IMG/VR virus record: IMGVR_UViG_3300011113_000171
Location: 1-28,707 of that record
Strand: one strand, 5' to 3'
Source: a virus
Length of the DNA: 28,707 bases
The notes under the pieces: generated by a model
What the model saw: the letters and a program-made list of their open reading frames with translations, nothing else
The model's database searches: none
Told to the model about the DNA's origin: nothing
Shown here: positions 21,220 through 28,707 of the stretch, in pieces
Position numbering within the stretch: the stretch's first letter is position 1
Layout of the letters: each line of letters starts with the position of its first letter
Translations under genes and position numbers: made by a program

Positions 21220-21461
21220 AATGTATGACCTGTGGCGAGCGTACCTACGTCGTCAATGTTATCCGTATGGCCGGTGGCCTGCGCCGCCAGCGTAAGTGCA
21301 AGTCGTGTGGGGCAGGCGCGTACAGTGCCGAGGTGTGGCTGAAGGCGACCGCTAACGGCGCCGAACCTGTTTATACTAAAGAAGAGGCTGCGTTAATAAA
21401 AAAGAAAGCTGTTGACGCTCGCCGCGCAAATGAAGATAGGAGAAAGAAAGATGCTTCGTGA
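21216..21461 (+). CDS. NrdR-like zinc-ribbon protein
   Basis: 81 residues. Two CxxC knuckles, C3/C6 and C28/C31, frame a short basic ribbon (GGLRRQRKCKSCG), which resembles the N-terminal zinc ribbon of NrdR, the ribonucleotide-reductase repressor. The ATP-cone domain of NrdR is absent; instead the C-terminus is a Lys/Arg/Ala helix. It is probably a small DNA-binding protein. The ATG overlaps the previous stop. Whether it regulates phage or host genes is unknown. Confidence 0.7.
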   Translation: MKCMTCGERTYVVNVIRMAGGLRRQRKCKSCGAGAYSAEVWLKATANGAEPVYTKEEAALIKKKAVDARRANEDRRKKDAS

Positions 21462-21633
21462 CGGTTATTTTATTAAGGAAGAGCCGCCCAAGATTGGGTC
21501 GCATTACACGCCGCAGTTTTATCAGAAACCCACAACGCCCGAAGAGCGCTTTGTGCAAGACGTGATGTTGGGTATCATGCCCTACAAGGAATCGCCGCTC
21601 ACCAAGCTCTTGGGGAGGCTGCTACGGATATGA
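21451..21633 (+). CDS. Small protein, unknown
   Basis: 60 residues, starting MLRDGYFIKEEPPKIGSHYT, then a Pro/Thr-rich turn and a hydrophobic-basic C-terminus (SPLTKLLGRLLRI) that could form an amphipathic membrane-associated helix. AGGAG lies 8 nt before ATG 21451; an in-frame ATG at 21430 is possible. It overlaps both neighbours. No family is recognised. Confidence 0.55.
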   Translation: MLRDGYFIKEEPPKIGSHYTPQFYQKPTTPEERFVQDVMLGIMPYKESPLTKLLGRLLRI

Positions 21634-21812
21634 AAGACCTCGTTGTGGTGTACTACGCGGCCATCGCGGTGGCCACGTTTACCTTTCTTGCCATCGGTCT
21701 GCCGGAGCCTAAGGGGCCATCGCCCACCGAATGCACCGTCAAAGACACGACCATCTGGCAGACGACGCGGGATCGCGTCATTTGCCAGCAGCTGCGCCGT
21801 CGTTTGGTCTAA
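21630..21812 (+). CDS. Small single-pass membrane protein, last gene of the plus operon
   Basis: 60 residues. MKDLVVVYYAAIAVATFTFL and the following IGL form one membrane helix, followed by a soluble tail with two cysteines (TECTVKD, RVICQQL) that could form a disulfide outside the cytoplasm. The ATG overlaps the preceding stop (ATGA). The gene's stop overlaps the stop of the converging endolysin gene by 4 nt, with no terminator between. The role is unknown. Confidence 0.6.
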   Translation: MKDLVVVYYAAIAVATFTFLAIGLPEPKGPSPTECTVKDTTIWQTTRDRVICQQLRRRLV

Positions 21813-22228
21813 GCGATCTTGGCGCCTGCTTGCAGCTGCGCCAACGTCAACCCGCCGGTGTATTGAAAATGGGCCATTTCGCGAAAACGTCGCCAATCAC
21901 CGGCCCATTCCAGTCCTGCTTCTTTACCTAGTCTGCCGACGGTCTGCCAGACAGGGTCTTTGGCATCCCATACGGGTTTGCCATTGCGGATTGGCACCAC
22001 ATCCACAGCACACCGGTGATTATGAAAAGACTGACCAGCGCGTGCATTGGTGACGATCTTCCCTGGTTTGGTACGCCCTTGCGCGTAAAGCGCTTCCTGA
22101 CTGGCGTTGTCACGGTAGGTACTGGTGACCAGCAAGTCGATGCCCTGCGCCTTGGCGTTGCTTAGAAAACAACCGACCCGCTTCCGTACTTCGGGCAGCA
22201 GATCGTCCAGACTGCGGCTGTTGATCAT
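21809..22228 (-). CDS. Endolysin, M15-type L-Ala-D-Glu peptidase
   Basis: 139 residues. Zinc-peptidase motifs of the VanY/M15 group are STYR (36-39), SFHNHRCAVDV with ligands H69 and D76, and REMAHFQ with catalytic E117 and ligand H120. Enzymes of this type cut the L-Ala-D-Glu bond in the peptide stem of peptidoglycan. There is no signal peptide, so it needs the holin encoded directly upstream, whose stop overlaps its ATG (ATGA). The longer frame upstream is the holin read in another phase and is rejected as a start. It is the last gene of the lysis cassette. Confidence 0.9.
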   Translation of the reverse strand: MINSRSLDDLLPEVRKRVGCFLSNAKAQGIDLLVTSTYRDNASQEALYAQGRTKPGKIVTNARAGQSFHNHRCAVDVVPIRNGKPVWDAKDPVWQTVGRLGKEAGLEWAGDWRRFREMAHFQYTGGLTLAQLQAGAKIA

Positions 22229-22389
22229 CCCTTGGTGACCATACCGACGATGCCCGCCAAGGCCAGACCTACGGTAACGATCTGGTCTGCCATCGCTGGC
22301 GCAATGGGCACGCCCATCGCGGTCAAGAACAACAGAACGCCACGCCATGTGGATGGCTCTTTAGCACGATCTAGGATGTAGCTTTTCAT
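22225..22389 (-). CDS. Small holin
   Basis: 54 residues. It starts MKSYILDRAKEPSTWRGVLL, with a first helix up to about residue 32 and a second from about 36 to 50 (QIVTVGLALAGIVGMV), ending TKG. The (L)LDRxKEPSTWRG opening followed by two membrane helices is the pattern of a widespread small phage holin family. It forms the membrane lesion that releases or activates the endolysin encoded next (ATGA overlap). A perfect AGGAGG precedes the ATG. The call is well supported by sequence and context. Confidence 0.82.
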   Translation of the reverse strand: MKSYILDRAKEPSTWRGVLLFLTAMGVPIAPAMADQIVTVGLALAGIVGMVTKG

Positions 22390-22403
22390 AACACCTCCTG
22401 TGG

Positions 22404-22625
22404 TTACTTGTCCTGCTTGTGGTCAAGTTTGTCGAAGATTTTACCCAGCATGTCGCGTATCTCACGCAAATCTTCTTTGTAGTGCTCGCGCGTGACGTAG
22501 GTGTGCGGCATGGCGCGCACGTCAGTATCCAACCGATCTAACGAACGATGGATGTTGTTGAGCACCCAGCCACCGAAGAAGCCCGCGATTGCCACCGCAA
22601 TGTTGAAAAGAACTTGCGTGTCCAT
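22404..22625 (-). CDS. TM plus coiled-coil protein of the lysis cassette
   Basis: 73 residues. The N-terminal membrane helix (TQVLFNIAVAIAGFFGGWVL) is followed by a helical coiled-coil region with VRAMPHTYVTREHYKEDLRE and ending DMLGKIFDKLDHKQDK. This is a common small protein beside holins in phages and resembles XhlA-like or antiholin-type membrane proteins in plan. A spanin is less likely, as there is no paired lipoprotein. It lies 14 nt upstream of the holin. The role as holin partner or regulator is inferred. Confidence 0.65.
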   Translation of the reverse strand: MDTQVLFNIAVAIAGFFGGWVLNNIHRSLDRLDTDVRAMPHTYVTREHYKEDLREIRDMLGKIFDKLDHKQDK

Positions 22626-22627
22626 GA

Positions 22628-23152
22628 CTACTCATAAATGATGTTGATGGTTCCAGCGTCAAAGGTGTCTGTGCCGTTGACTGTGGTAATGCGTACTCGG
22701 TCAAGAACGCCACTTAAAGCCAATGAACCAGTTATTACGCCGCCATAACCAGCCACAGAATTACTATAGTTTGCACTAGCAACCCATGTATTCCCAGTAA
22801 CATTAAGCAAAACTAAACATCCACTATAAGCGGCAGAAGCAGCTTGCTGAACTAACAAAAAGCCTGTTGTATTAGTGTTAGATGCGCCGGATGATCCAGC
22901 TACATACGCATATCCTGACGCATACCCTGTCGTTATAAAAGAACCCGATCCAATCTGAAATAGCAAATTACTTGTGCCGTTCGTACTCATCCCGCTAAAC
23001 ATCAGCGTAATCCGACGCGCCCAACTTGGAATTGACGTAAATTCAATTGCCGTACCAGATGTCGAAGCTACAGCCGTTGCTCTCTGCAAGCTGTCATACA
23101 CCGCACCGCTGTTCGTAGTAACACCTGCGCTACCGTTAATAGTGACTGCCAT
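22628..23152 (-). CDS. Fibre-type protein, paralogue 1 (receptor-binding candidate)
   Basis: 174 residues. It shares with its two neighbours the block EFTSIPSWARRITLMFSGMS near 40-60, an IGSGSF motif, a variable middle, and the C-terminal LDRVRITTVNGTDTFDAGTI. The composition is Ser/Thr/Gly/Ala-rich and beta-like, as in phage fibre tips or head/tail appendages. I recall similar modules at the ends of tail fibres, but a stand-alone role is not established. Its SD overlaps the end of the preceding gene. Position between tail genes and lysis genes suits adhesins. Confidence 0.65.
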   Translation of the reverse strand: MAVTINGSAGVTTNSGAVYDSLQRATAVASTSGTAIEFTSIPSWARRITLMFSGMSTNGTSNLLFQIGSGSFITTGYASGYAYVAGSSGASNTNTTGFLLVQQAASAAYSGCLVLLNVTGNTWVASANYSNSVAGYGGVITGSLALSGVLDRVRITTVNGTDTFDAGTINIIYE

Positions 23153-23154
23153 AA

Positions 23155-23754
23155 TCAGCCCTCGTAAAGAATGTTGATGGTTCCGGCGTCGAAGGTGTCG
23201 GTTCCGTTGACCATTATCATGCGAACACGGTCTAGCGTTCCAGAAAGCGCGAGGCTTCCTGTTAAGGTATAGCCGCTATTAGCACCACTTATGCTGGCGC
23301 CTCCAAAAGCGACCCAGGTATTTCCGCTGATGTTTAGTAACTGAACAACGCCGTTATAAGCACTAGCCGCAGCAAACGCTTGCCCAAGTATGACAAACCC
23401 GCTTGTGTTTGCGGTAGCCGTTATCGAGTTTGCGTTTGCACCGCCGATAACAGTTGAAGCATACCCGCTTGTCGTAAAGGAGCCGCTACCGATTTGCACT
23501 TGAGCAATACTGGTTCCGCTAGTTGATATGGCGCTAAACGCTACCGTAATTCGTCTGACCCACGACGGTAAACTTGTAAACTCAACGCTTGTACCAGACG
23601 CGGTAACCGCAGTACCTGCTTTTAGCTGCCCATACGCGCCGGTAGACGCAACTGTAAACTGCGTCGTGCCATTACTTTGGAGCGCCAGATCGCCGCTGGT
23701 GTCAGCGGTCTGGATATAGCCTGTTGAAGTTGATGCGTTAAGAGTGACCGCCAT
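23155..23754 (-). CDS. Fibre-type protein, paralogue 2
   Basis: 199 residues. After an N-terminal part different from paralogue 1 (about 1-50, with GDLALQSNGTTQFTVASTGA typical of fibre-associated proteins) come the shared blocks EFTSLPSWVRRITVAFSAIS, IGSGSFTTSGYAS and LDRVRMIMVNGTDTFDAGTI. The middle differs strongly from its paralogues, which is what one expects of a specificity region. SD CGGAG sits at the end of the small gene before it. An adhesin or appendage role is inferred. Confidence 0.65.
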   Translation of the reverse strand: MAVTLNASTSTGYIQTADTSGDLALQSNGTTQFTVASTGAYGQLKAGTAVTASGTSVEFTSLPSWVRRITVAFSAISTSGTSIAQVQIGSGSFTTSGYASTVIGGANANSITATANTSGFVILGQAFAAASAYNGVVQLLNISGNTWVAFGGASISGANSGYTLTGSLALSGTLDRVRMIMVNGTDTFDAGTINILYEG

Positions 23755-23759
23755 AATGT

Positions 23760-23900
23760 TTACTCCGCAGGTTGTTCAGCTTGTGGTTCAGCAGGCGACT
23801 CAGCAGGCGCTTGCGCAGCTTGAATCGCTGCAATTTCTTCAGCAGTCAGTTCTACTTGGGTAACTTCACCAGTCTGAACATTGACAACGATTCTATGCAT
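23760..23900 (-). CDS. 46-residue protein, possible fibre chaperone
   Basis: MHRIVVNVQTGEVTQVELTA continues with EEIAAIQAAQAPAESPAEPQ and AEQPAE: a short strand pair, one helix and an Ala/Pro/Glu-rich tail. The 'NVxTGExTxxxLTxEEIAAxxAA' plan is common in small tail-assembly or fibre-assembly proteins. A clear SD (AGAGG, 6 nt) precedes the ATG. It sits between two fibre paralogues. The role is inferred. Confidence 0.65.
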   Translation of the reverse strand: MHRIVVNVQTGEVTQVELTAEEIAAIQAAQAPAESPAEPQAEQPAE

Positions 23901-23910
23901 GATTTACCTC

Positions 23911-24498
23911 TTACTCGTAAAGGATGTTGATTGTGCCAGCGGACGGCGTTGTATCAAAGGTGTCTGTGCCGTTGACTGTAGTTATGCGGATTTGATCTAG
24001 CGTTCCAGATATGGCTGTTGCTGATGTTCCTGCCGAAGATTGACCACTAACTCCGCCACTTGGAAGTAACACACTTGACGCAACCCATATATTCCCTGAG
24101 ATGTTTGTGATAACAACGTGTCCGTTATAAGTAGAACCCGCTACGTTTGCCTGAGTTAAGACAAATCCAGCAGTACTAGTGTTTTGAGTATTTGCATAAG
24201 ATGAAGCAACGCTTGCATAGTTTGCAGTTGCTATGCTACCGGATCCAATTCGTATTAAAAAACTACTTGTACCACTCGTACTTACCCCATTAAACATTAC
24301 CGTAATCCGCTTAACCCATGATGGAATTCCGGTAAAGTCAATCGATGTTTGACCAGCGCAAGTAACAGAAGTACCACTCACAACCGGAGCCAGCGTACCT
24401 GTTACCGCCACTAACGTCTGTGTCGTGCTACCTGCTACCGCAGGAGCAGATACCGTAATCGAACCGGATGTATCGCCTGATAGAACTAAAGAAGCCAT
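23911..24498 (-). CDS. Fibre-type protein, paralogue 3
   Basis: 195 residues starting MASLVLSGDTSGSITVSAPA. The shared blocks are SIDFTGIPSWVKRITVMFNG, IGSGSI and LDQIRITTVNGTDTF, with a short insertion before the common ending (TTPSAGTINILYE). The N-terminal region is distinct from both paralogues. ATG 24498 is set by AAAGGA 6 nt upstream; a longer frame extends into the HNH gene and is rejected. It is probably a fibre or appendage subunit. Confidence 0.65.
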   Translation of the reverse strand: MASLVLSGDTSGSITVSAPAVAGSTTQTLVAVTGTLAPVVSGTSVTCAGQTSIDFTGIPSWVKRITVMFNGVSTSGTSSFLIRIGSGSIATANYASVASSYANTQNTSTAGFVLTQANVAGSTYNGHVVITNISGNIWVASSVLLPSGGVSGQSSAGTSATAISGTLDQIRITTVNGTDTFDTTPSAGTINILYE

Positions 24499-24508
24499 GA
24501 TTAATCCT

Positions 24509-25039
24509 TTACATATATGACTGAAGATTGGCAAAATCTCCGTGCATCTCTTTTGCGGCGGTAACTCTGGCTTGCACCGCTTCACTTTCAGACTTAAAAG
24601 TACCTAAAGTGTATGCTTTCCCGTCTTTCCAAATCTGCGCCGTCCAATAATCGCCGTAGTTTCTTTTGTACACACCTTTATTCTTGCGCCCCGTTTTTCC
24701 AAACCGCCGGTTTTGGCATTGCTGTGCTCTTGTTGCTTTTCGCAAATTACTAATTGCATGGTTCTGCGGGTTGCAATCAATATGGTCTATTTCGGACTTT
24801 GGGTCTTCTCCGTAAAAAATCATCCAAGCGGCTTTTCCGCAAGGATACCCTCTATATTTTTTATCGTAGAGCAAATAACAAGTCTGATGCCCATTTTTCG
24901 CTGTCACTACCCCAACTTTATCGCCTTGTTTAACGCCAGCTCCGCCGTTGCGTTTCCAGTAAAAAATACCATCGTCGCCAACAACCCATGCTTGTTGAAT
25001 ATATGCTATCTCATCCGCAGGCACAAATCGTCTTCTCAT
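24509..25039 (-). CDS. HNH endonuclease with AP2 DNA-binding domain
   Basis: 176 residues. The HNH nuclease core is EIDHIDCNPQNHAISNLRKA (D85, H86, N93, N98), preceded by conserved KAAWMIFYG. An AP2/ERF-like domain follows at about 118-165 (GVYKRNYGDYWTAQIWKDGK, then TLGTFKSESEAVQAR). This is the architecture of free-standing phage homing endonucleases. It is wedged between a tail fibre gene and a fibre paralogue, with the next SD starting right after its stop. It is probably a selfish element that nicks related phages lacking it; the target is probably nearby sequence. Confidence 0.85.
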   Translation of the reverse strand: MRRRFVPADEIAYIQQAWVVGDDGIFYWKRNGGAGVKQGDKVGVVTAKNGHQTCYLLYDKKYRGYPCGKAAWMIFYGEDPKSEIDHIDCNPQNHAISNLRKATRAQQCQNRRFGKTGRKNKGVYKRNYGDYWTAQIWKDGKAYTLGTFKSESEAVQARVTAAKEMHGDFANLQSYM

Positions 25040-25042
25040 GGG

Positions 25043-25933
25043 TTAGATTACCACCCAGCGTGAGCCGGTAGAGACGGTGACAATCACTGGCGCGGTGATC
25101 GCGGTCAGCGACACCGACTGCGAGTTATTGATCGTGTACGTACCTTGGCCACCTGTGCCGGTGCCCAACACCGTGATCGTCGTGTTGGCACTAATGCCCG
25201 AACCCAAGATCACCGAACCCACACCCACAGCCCCTGAGGTGACGCTATCAATCGTCAGCGTCGTGCCTGCGATACTGCCGGTGCCAACAAAACCTGCGCC
25301 CAGCGTAATCGGGCCGGTCGTCATGGCATTCTTGGTCGAAGGGATTGTATAGCTGATCGTGACGATTTGGTCGTTCTCGATGAACACCTCATCCGGCCCA
25401 CCGCCTGTAGCACCCGCGTCGCCGCCCACCTGACCCCAGGCACCATTAACGTAGCCTTCGAACAGATCCAACGTGCTGTTGTAGCGGAACATGCCGTCCG
25501 TTGGGGCGGCTGGTCGGTCAGTCGTTGCCCCCACGGGCATCTGCACGTAACCGGTGCCGGAGAAGGTGACGTTCTGCGTGGCGGAGAGCGTGGTGAACGC
25601 GCCTGTGTTCGGTGCCACGTCGCCAATCGGTGGCGGCGAGCCGAACGACAGGTTGTCCACCGGCACCAAGATATTGTCGGTGGTGTACTGCAAGACGTCG
25701 TTCTCGTCGGTGACGACAAACTTGTACGCGATGGTCGGCTGCAGCCAGATGTTGGCCATGCCGCGCGAGTCAAGAATGATCGGGTTGGTGTTAGCAGTCG
25801 CACCCGTCTGGCTGGTGTACGTCGCAATGGGCGTCGTCGTGCCGCCAGCGTAGGTGTAGACCTTACCGGCAACGAGCGGGTCGCCGTTAGCGTCGAAGAA
25901 TTGCTGCTTGGGTGTTGGGGTCAAGGATGCCAT
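25043..25933 (-). CDS. Tail fibre or appendage protein
   Basis: 296 residues. The N-terminal domain ([51 protein letters not shown]) is a common virion-attachment domain of phage fibres. The middle has the [12 protein letters not shown]-like and [14 protein letters not shown] segments found in fibre proteins. The C-terminal third is a Gly/Thr/Ser-rich repeat ([32 protein letters not shown]). No catalytic residues of a depolymerase are evident. AAGGAAG precedes the ATG. It probably forms the trimeric adsorption fibre, perhaps with the paralogues downstream. Confidence 0.78.
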   Translation of the reverse strand: MASLTPTPKQQFFDANGDPLVAGKVYTYAGGTTTPIATYTSQTGATANTNPIILDSRGMANIWLQPTIAYKFVVTDENDVLQYTTDNILVPVDNLSFGSPPPIGDVAPNTGAFTTLSATQNVTFSGTGYVQMPVGATTDRPAAPTDGMFRYNSTLDLFEGYVNGAWGQVGGDAGATGGGPDEVFIENDQIVTISYTIPSTKNAMTTGPITLGAGFVGTGSIAGTTLTIDSVTSGAVGVGSVILGSGISANTTITVLGTGTGGQGTYTINNSQSVSLTAITAPVIVTVSTGSRWVVI

Positions 25934-25937
25934 GTAA

Positions 25938-27872
25938 TCACTTCCTTAGATTGTTCTGACTTTCGGCAGCTAACGCGTTCGTTACCTGTACACCGCCCAA
26001 TGTAAGCGGGCTGCGCCCAGCTTCATACACCGCGCGGCCTGCTTTCTTAAATGGCTCAGCAAGTTTCTCACCCTTGGCCTGGCGCTCCAATGCTTTTTCC
26101 ATCGCCGCTGCCGCAAGTTTAGGGTCAAGCATCTCGGTTGCCAACTCTAACGCAAGCTTCTTGTCGATCTTGCCTTGTAGCTTGGTTATGATCGTATTCG
26201 CAACCGACGCAACCCGGCTCATCAAGTTAGGCAGACGCGCTGCGTCGGTAGCGGGGAATACCTCGCCTGCCTTGCCGCCTTCACGCGCTTGCTTGGTAAA
26301 CTCGGCCTCACGCGCCAAATCTTTGCGGATGCCTTCGACAACCTTTACTTGGTCAGGCGCTAAGATTTGATCTAGGTTTGTAAACCGGCTTTCGCCAGTC
26401 GAGCGTTTGATTGTCGTAGGCGCATTTTTTACTGCTTCAGAAAACACACCCGCACGCTCGCCAACAGACGTTTCAATCGCAGGTTTTAGCTTACCTTCCA
26501 AATACTGCCCAACCTGCATGACGTTAATCGGTTTGCTGGCCTCGGCAAAAGTTTCCTGCGCTGTGCGGTAGCCCGGCACAGCGTCAGTCAGCAACTCGCG
26601 AACATCGCGCAGTTTGCCTTTAATAAACTTAGTGTCTTCTTTAGCAAGCCGTGTTTTGATGCCGTCAATCACAGACACGATTTCGCCTGCATCCGACCGC
26701 AAAGTACCCGTCTTCTTATCTGCAATCAAATCGTCGCGGATTTGACGCATCTCGCGCACCAACTCACGGTTACCTGGGTTTTTGGCAATCAAATCGTCTA
26801 GCACAGGAATAACGCCGCTGACATCTGCCGTGCCTTGTTTAGCCGCTGTATACAGCGGTGTGCTTACGCCAGAACGCGCGCGCTCAGCGGCAGCTAATGC
26901 GGTTTGGTCTTGTGCGACTGTGCCCAACGCTTTACTGCGTGCAGCTACGTTCGCAGCTTCGCGCTCCATATATTCGCGAGGTTTGAGCTGAGACACCTGC
27001 TGTTGCAAGGCTGCGTAACGCGGTGCGGTCAACTCGCCCGCAACTACCACGCCAGCGGTAGGCATCCCAGACGCCACGTATTGATCGTAATTACGCAGTG
27101 CGTTGACGATCTCTTGGCCTTGGCCTTCAGCAGCTGCTAACAGCCCGGCTTCTTTAGGCGCCAATACGTTACGCACATAACCGACACCTTGTGCAGCGGC
27201 TTTAACAGGCACCGCAGCTGCTTTAACCACAGGAGTCAACGGGTTGGTGTATGCAGAAACTGCACCTAGACCCGTAGCGGTTTTAACCATACCTGCTTTT
27301 CCAGCAAGACCTGCAGCGCCGCCCACCAACGTAGAGAAGTCGGCCAGCACGCCGACTGGGTCTTCAGCAACTGCACGTTTAAAACCGTCCGTAGTACCGT
27401 AGCGTTGCTTGTAGAAGTCGCCTACTGCACCTGCGCTATCAATGGCTTGTTGCACGCTGGCGGGGTCATACGAGTTACTGACAATGGTTTTCTGCACTGA
27501 CTCAGGCAGCGCTTTAAGGCCAGCGCCACCAATTAAGCGCAACAGATCGCGCGTTGTGTCGATGGGGCTAGACACAGCCGTCGCCAGCCCTTCCACCTGC
27601 CGCGCAAAGCTGCCAGGAATATTTGAAATTGCTGCGCCGGGCACTTCCTCCAAAGAGTATTTGCGAGGCCCTGGCACTTCGCTGACCGTCATGCTGTCAG
27701 GCGTAACCGTTACTTCCGGCAATGACGCTTCGTCAGTTAGCCATTGTTCACCGACAAGATACGCTTTCTTACCCTCTTTATTAGTGGCTGTTTGCGCGAT
27801 AGGCTGCCACTGGCCGTTGACCAGTGCAACACGTTCACCAGTATTAGGGTTAGTTGCCGTCTCAAGAGCCAT
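25938..27872 (-). CDS. Large Ala-rich virion protein, possible ejection protein
   Basis: 644 residues. The N-terminal 50 contain [17 protein letters not shown] and a similar second unit. The remainder is long Ala/Lys/Glu-rich helices with two Gly/Ala-rich hydrophobic stretches (about 110-125 and 175-195). This composition, and location just ahead of the fibre gene in the late operon, is typical of internal or ejection proteins that enter the host envelope with the DNA. No lytic transglycosylase or peptidase motif is seen. The ATG overlaps the previous TAA (TAATG). The ejection role is an inference. Confidence 0.6.
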   Translation of the reverse strand: MALETATNPNTGERVALVNGQWQPIAQTATNKEGKKAYLVGEQWLTDEASLPEVTVTPDSMTVSEVPGPRKYSLEEVPGAAISNIPGSFARQVEGLATAVSSPIDTTRDLLRLIGGAGLKALPESVQKTIVSNSYDPASVQQAIDSAGAVGDFYKQRYGTTDGFKRAVAEDPVGVLADFSTLVGGAAGLAGKAGMVKTATGLGAVSAYTNPLTPVVKAAAVPVKAAAQGVGYVRNVLAPKEAGLLAAAEGQGQEIVNALRNYDQYVASGMPTAGVVVAGELTAPRYAALQQQVSQLKPREYMEREAANVAARSKALGTVAQDQTALAAAERARSGVSTPLYTAAKQGTADVSGVIPVLDDLIAKNPGNRELVREMRQIRDDLIADKKTGTLRSDAGEIVSVIDGIKTRLAKEDTKFIKGKLRDVRELLTDAVPGYRTAQETFAEASKPINVMQVGQYLEGKLKPAIETSVGERAGVFSEAVKNAPTTIKRSTGESRFTNLDQILAPDQVKVVEGIRKDLAREAEFTKQAREGGKAGEVFPATDAARLPNLMSRVASVANTIITKLQGKIDKKLALELATEMLDPKLAAAAMEKALERQAKGEKLAEPFKKAGRAVYEAGRSPLTLGGVQVTNALAAESQNNLRK

Positions 27873-28707
27873 TATTTTTTATCCGGTACGAATCCAGCAG
27901 GTGGAGGTGGAGCGGCTCGACGTTGTTCAGGCGACATATCCATACCTTCACCTGCAAATTGGCCCTTACGCTCTCTCATCAAACGCAAAATAGTTAACCC
28001 TGCTTCTTTACGAAGTTTTGGCGGCAGCGTTGAATCCGCCAATTGACCTGCAGCTTCTTTGTACGACTGCGTATCTTTGTCTGACTGCGGGCCTTCAAAA
28101 CGAGGCACCATTTTCAACACCATATCCGCAATCGGCTTTAGTTTTGCCGACGCAATATCACCTTTCGTAGCCATGCCAATAGTACGCGCGGCAATGTCAA
28201 CCGCTTTACCTGCATAACTTCCAGTTGACTGATCAATCAAACCACCTTCTTTAGTGATTTCTGCAAGCTCTTTGGTAGTACGGTCAATATCGCGGCCTAA
28301 ATTTTTCTCGGCTTGCTCAGCTTTAATTAAGTTAGGACTACGTTTGCCAGCATTAGCTTGTGTGCGGATAATTTGCCCAAACGCGTTGTAGAACGTGACG
28401 TTGCCTTGGTCATCTGTTGATGTGTGCGCAACTTTATTTGGGTTGTCGCCTTGCGCTGGTGCGCGCCCTGCGCGGGCAACCGCTTCTTTAAAGTCCAACA
28501 ACGAGCCTTTAAACTGCTGTTTGCCCCGCGCTGGATCGGTTGCAAACTTGTACTCTTTAACAAGTTCGGGGTCAGTCGGCGCTTTTGGTTCTGCAGAGAA
28601 TATGACGTCGCCGGTAGGCGACACAAGTTTATCGCCGACAACTACAGGCTTATTGGCCTCGCGTTCTTCTCTAGCTCTATTGCGCGCTATTTCAGCAATT
28701 TCTTTTG
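27872..28707 (-). CDS. Helical virion protein, 5' part beyond the right edge
   Basis: The frame stays open to the window edge, so the visible 277 residues are the C-terminal part. A GTG at 28624 is merely internal, as upstream codons (KPVVVGDKLVSPTG) continue without a stop. The sequence is charged and helical (coiled-coil-like near KAEQAEKNLGRDIDRTTKEL) and ends in a Pro-rich tail (RRAAPPPPAGFVPDKK). The segment before the helices, VVVGDKLVSPTGDVIFS, occurs in several tail-associated phage proteins I recall, without known role. It is the first visible gene of the right-hand late block. Confidence 0.65.
   Translation of the reverse strand, partial: KEIAEIARNRAREEREANKPVVVGDKLVSPTGDVIFSAEPKAPTDPELVKEYKFATDPARGKQQFKGSLLDFKEAVARAGRAPAQGDNPNKVAHTSTDDQGNVTFYNAFGQIIRTQANAGKRSPNLIKAEQAEKNLGRDIDRTTKELAEITKEGGLIDQSTGSYAGKAVDIAARTIGMATKGDIASAKLKPIADMVLKMVPRFEGPQSDKDTQSYKEAAGQLADSTLPPKLRKEAGLTILRLMRERKGQFAGEGMDMSPEQRRAAPPPPAGFVPDKK

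Noticed and set aside
22229-22348. N-terminal extension of the endolysin
   Set aside because: The extra residues are Arg/Gly-rich, out-of-frame reading of the holin gene; the ATG at 22228 overlapping the holin stop is the natural start.
22628-24498. Diversity-generating retroelement variable repeats
   Set aside because: There is no reverse transcriptase gene or template repeat in the window, and differences among the paralogues are not confined to adenine positions as far as I can see.
1-28707. tRNA genes, integrase, CI-type repressor, attachment site
   Set aside because: I looked for cloverleaf-like segments and for tyrosine/serine recombinase or repressor motifs and found none; without a search tool a short tRNA could still be missed.

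Overview
The window carries most of the genome of a tailed dsDNA bacteriophage with a P22-type head: small and large terminase, P22-like portal, scaffold and P22 coat-fold major capsid protein. It is probably a short-tailed (podovirus-like) phage of a proteobacterium. The host assignment rests only on near-consensus sigma70 promoters, AGGAGG-type ribosome sites and a consensus DnaA box. I see no integrase, repressor, tRNA or rRNA gene, so nothing here points to lysogeny.

Layout. (1) 1-8591, minus strand: a head operon reading leftward, terS > terL > three small proteins (two very basic) > portal > two small proteins > scaffold > coat > two surface-type capsid proteins > a gene cut by the left edge. 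UUCG-tetraloop hairpins lie in the three gaps after the coat gene. (2) 8592-9265: a non-coding control region with a G-rich tract, a 108-bp dyad made of four 16-mers, a terminator, an AT-rich stretch with a DnaA box, and many copies of a 9-mer in both orientations. It is the best candidate for the replication origin, late control region and packaging site. (3) 9266-10932, plus strand: an early operon of small unknown proteins including two tiny membrane peptides, closed by a strong terminator. (4) 10995-18581, minus strand: the replication operon, read leftward from a strong promoter near 18620. Its order is Cas4-like nuclease (DUF2800) > acidic unknown protein > family A DNA polymerase with proofreading domain > PP-loop PAPS-reductase-like enzyme > PrimPol/SF3 helicase > small cytosine-methyltransferase-like protein. 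(5) 18669-21812, plus strand: VRR-NUC nuclease > SNF2-type helicase > eight small genes, driven by a divergent promoter that shares its -35 box with the replication operon. (6) 21809-28707, minus strand: virion and lysis genes read leftward, with two large Ala-rich virion proteins (the first cut by the right edge), a tail fibre, an HNH-AP2 endonuclease, three paralogous fibre-type proteins plus a small chaperone-like protein, a TM/coiled-coil protein, a 54-residue holin and an M15-type endolysin.

If the genome is circular or circularly permuted, blocks 6 and 1 are one late operon. It would start at terS, pass through the missing tail genes and end at the endolysin. The replisome is self-contained (PrimPol-SF3 helicase, PolA, two PD-(D/E)XK nucleases, SNF2 translocase), with no DnaB-type helicase, ligase or recognisable SSB in view. 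The least explained parts are the repeat-rich control region, the shared -35 divergent promoter with a probably leaderless VRR-NUC mRNA, the UUCG hairpins and the PP-loop/mini-methyltransferase pair.
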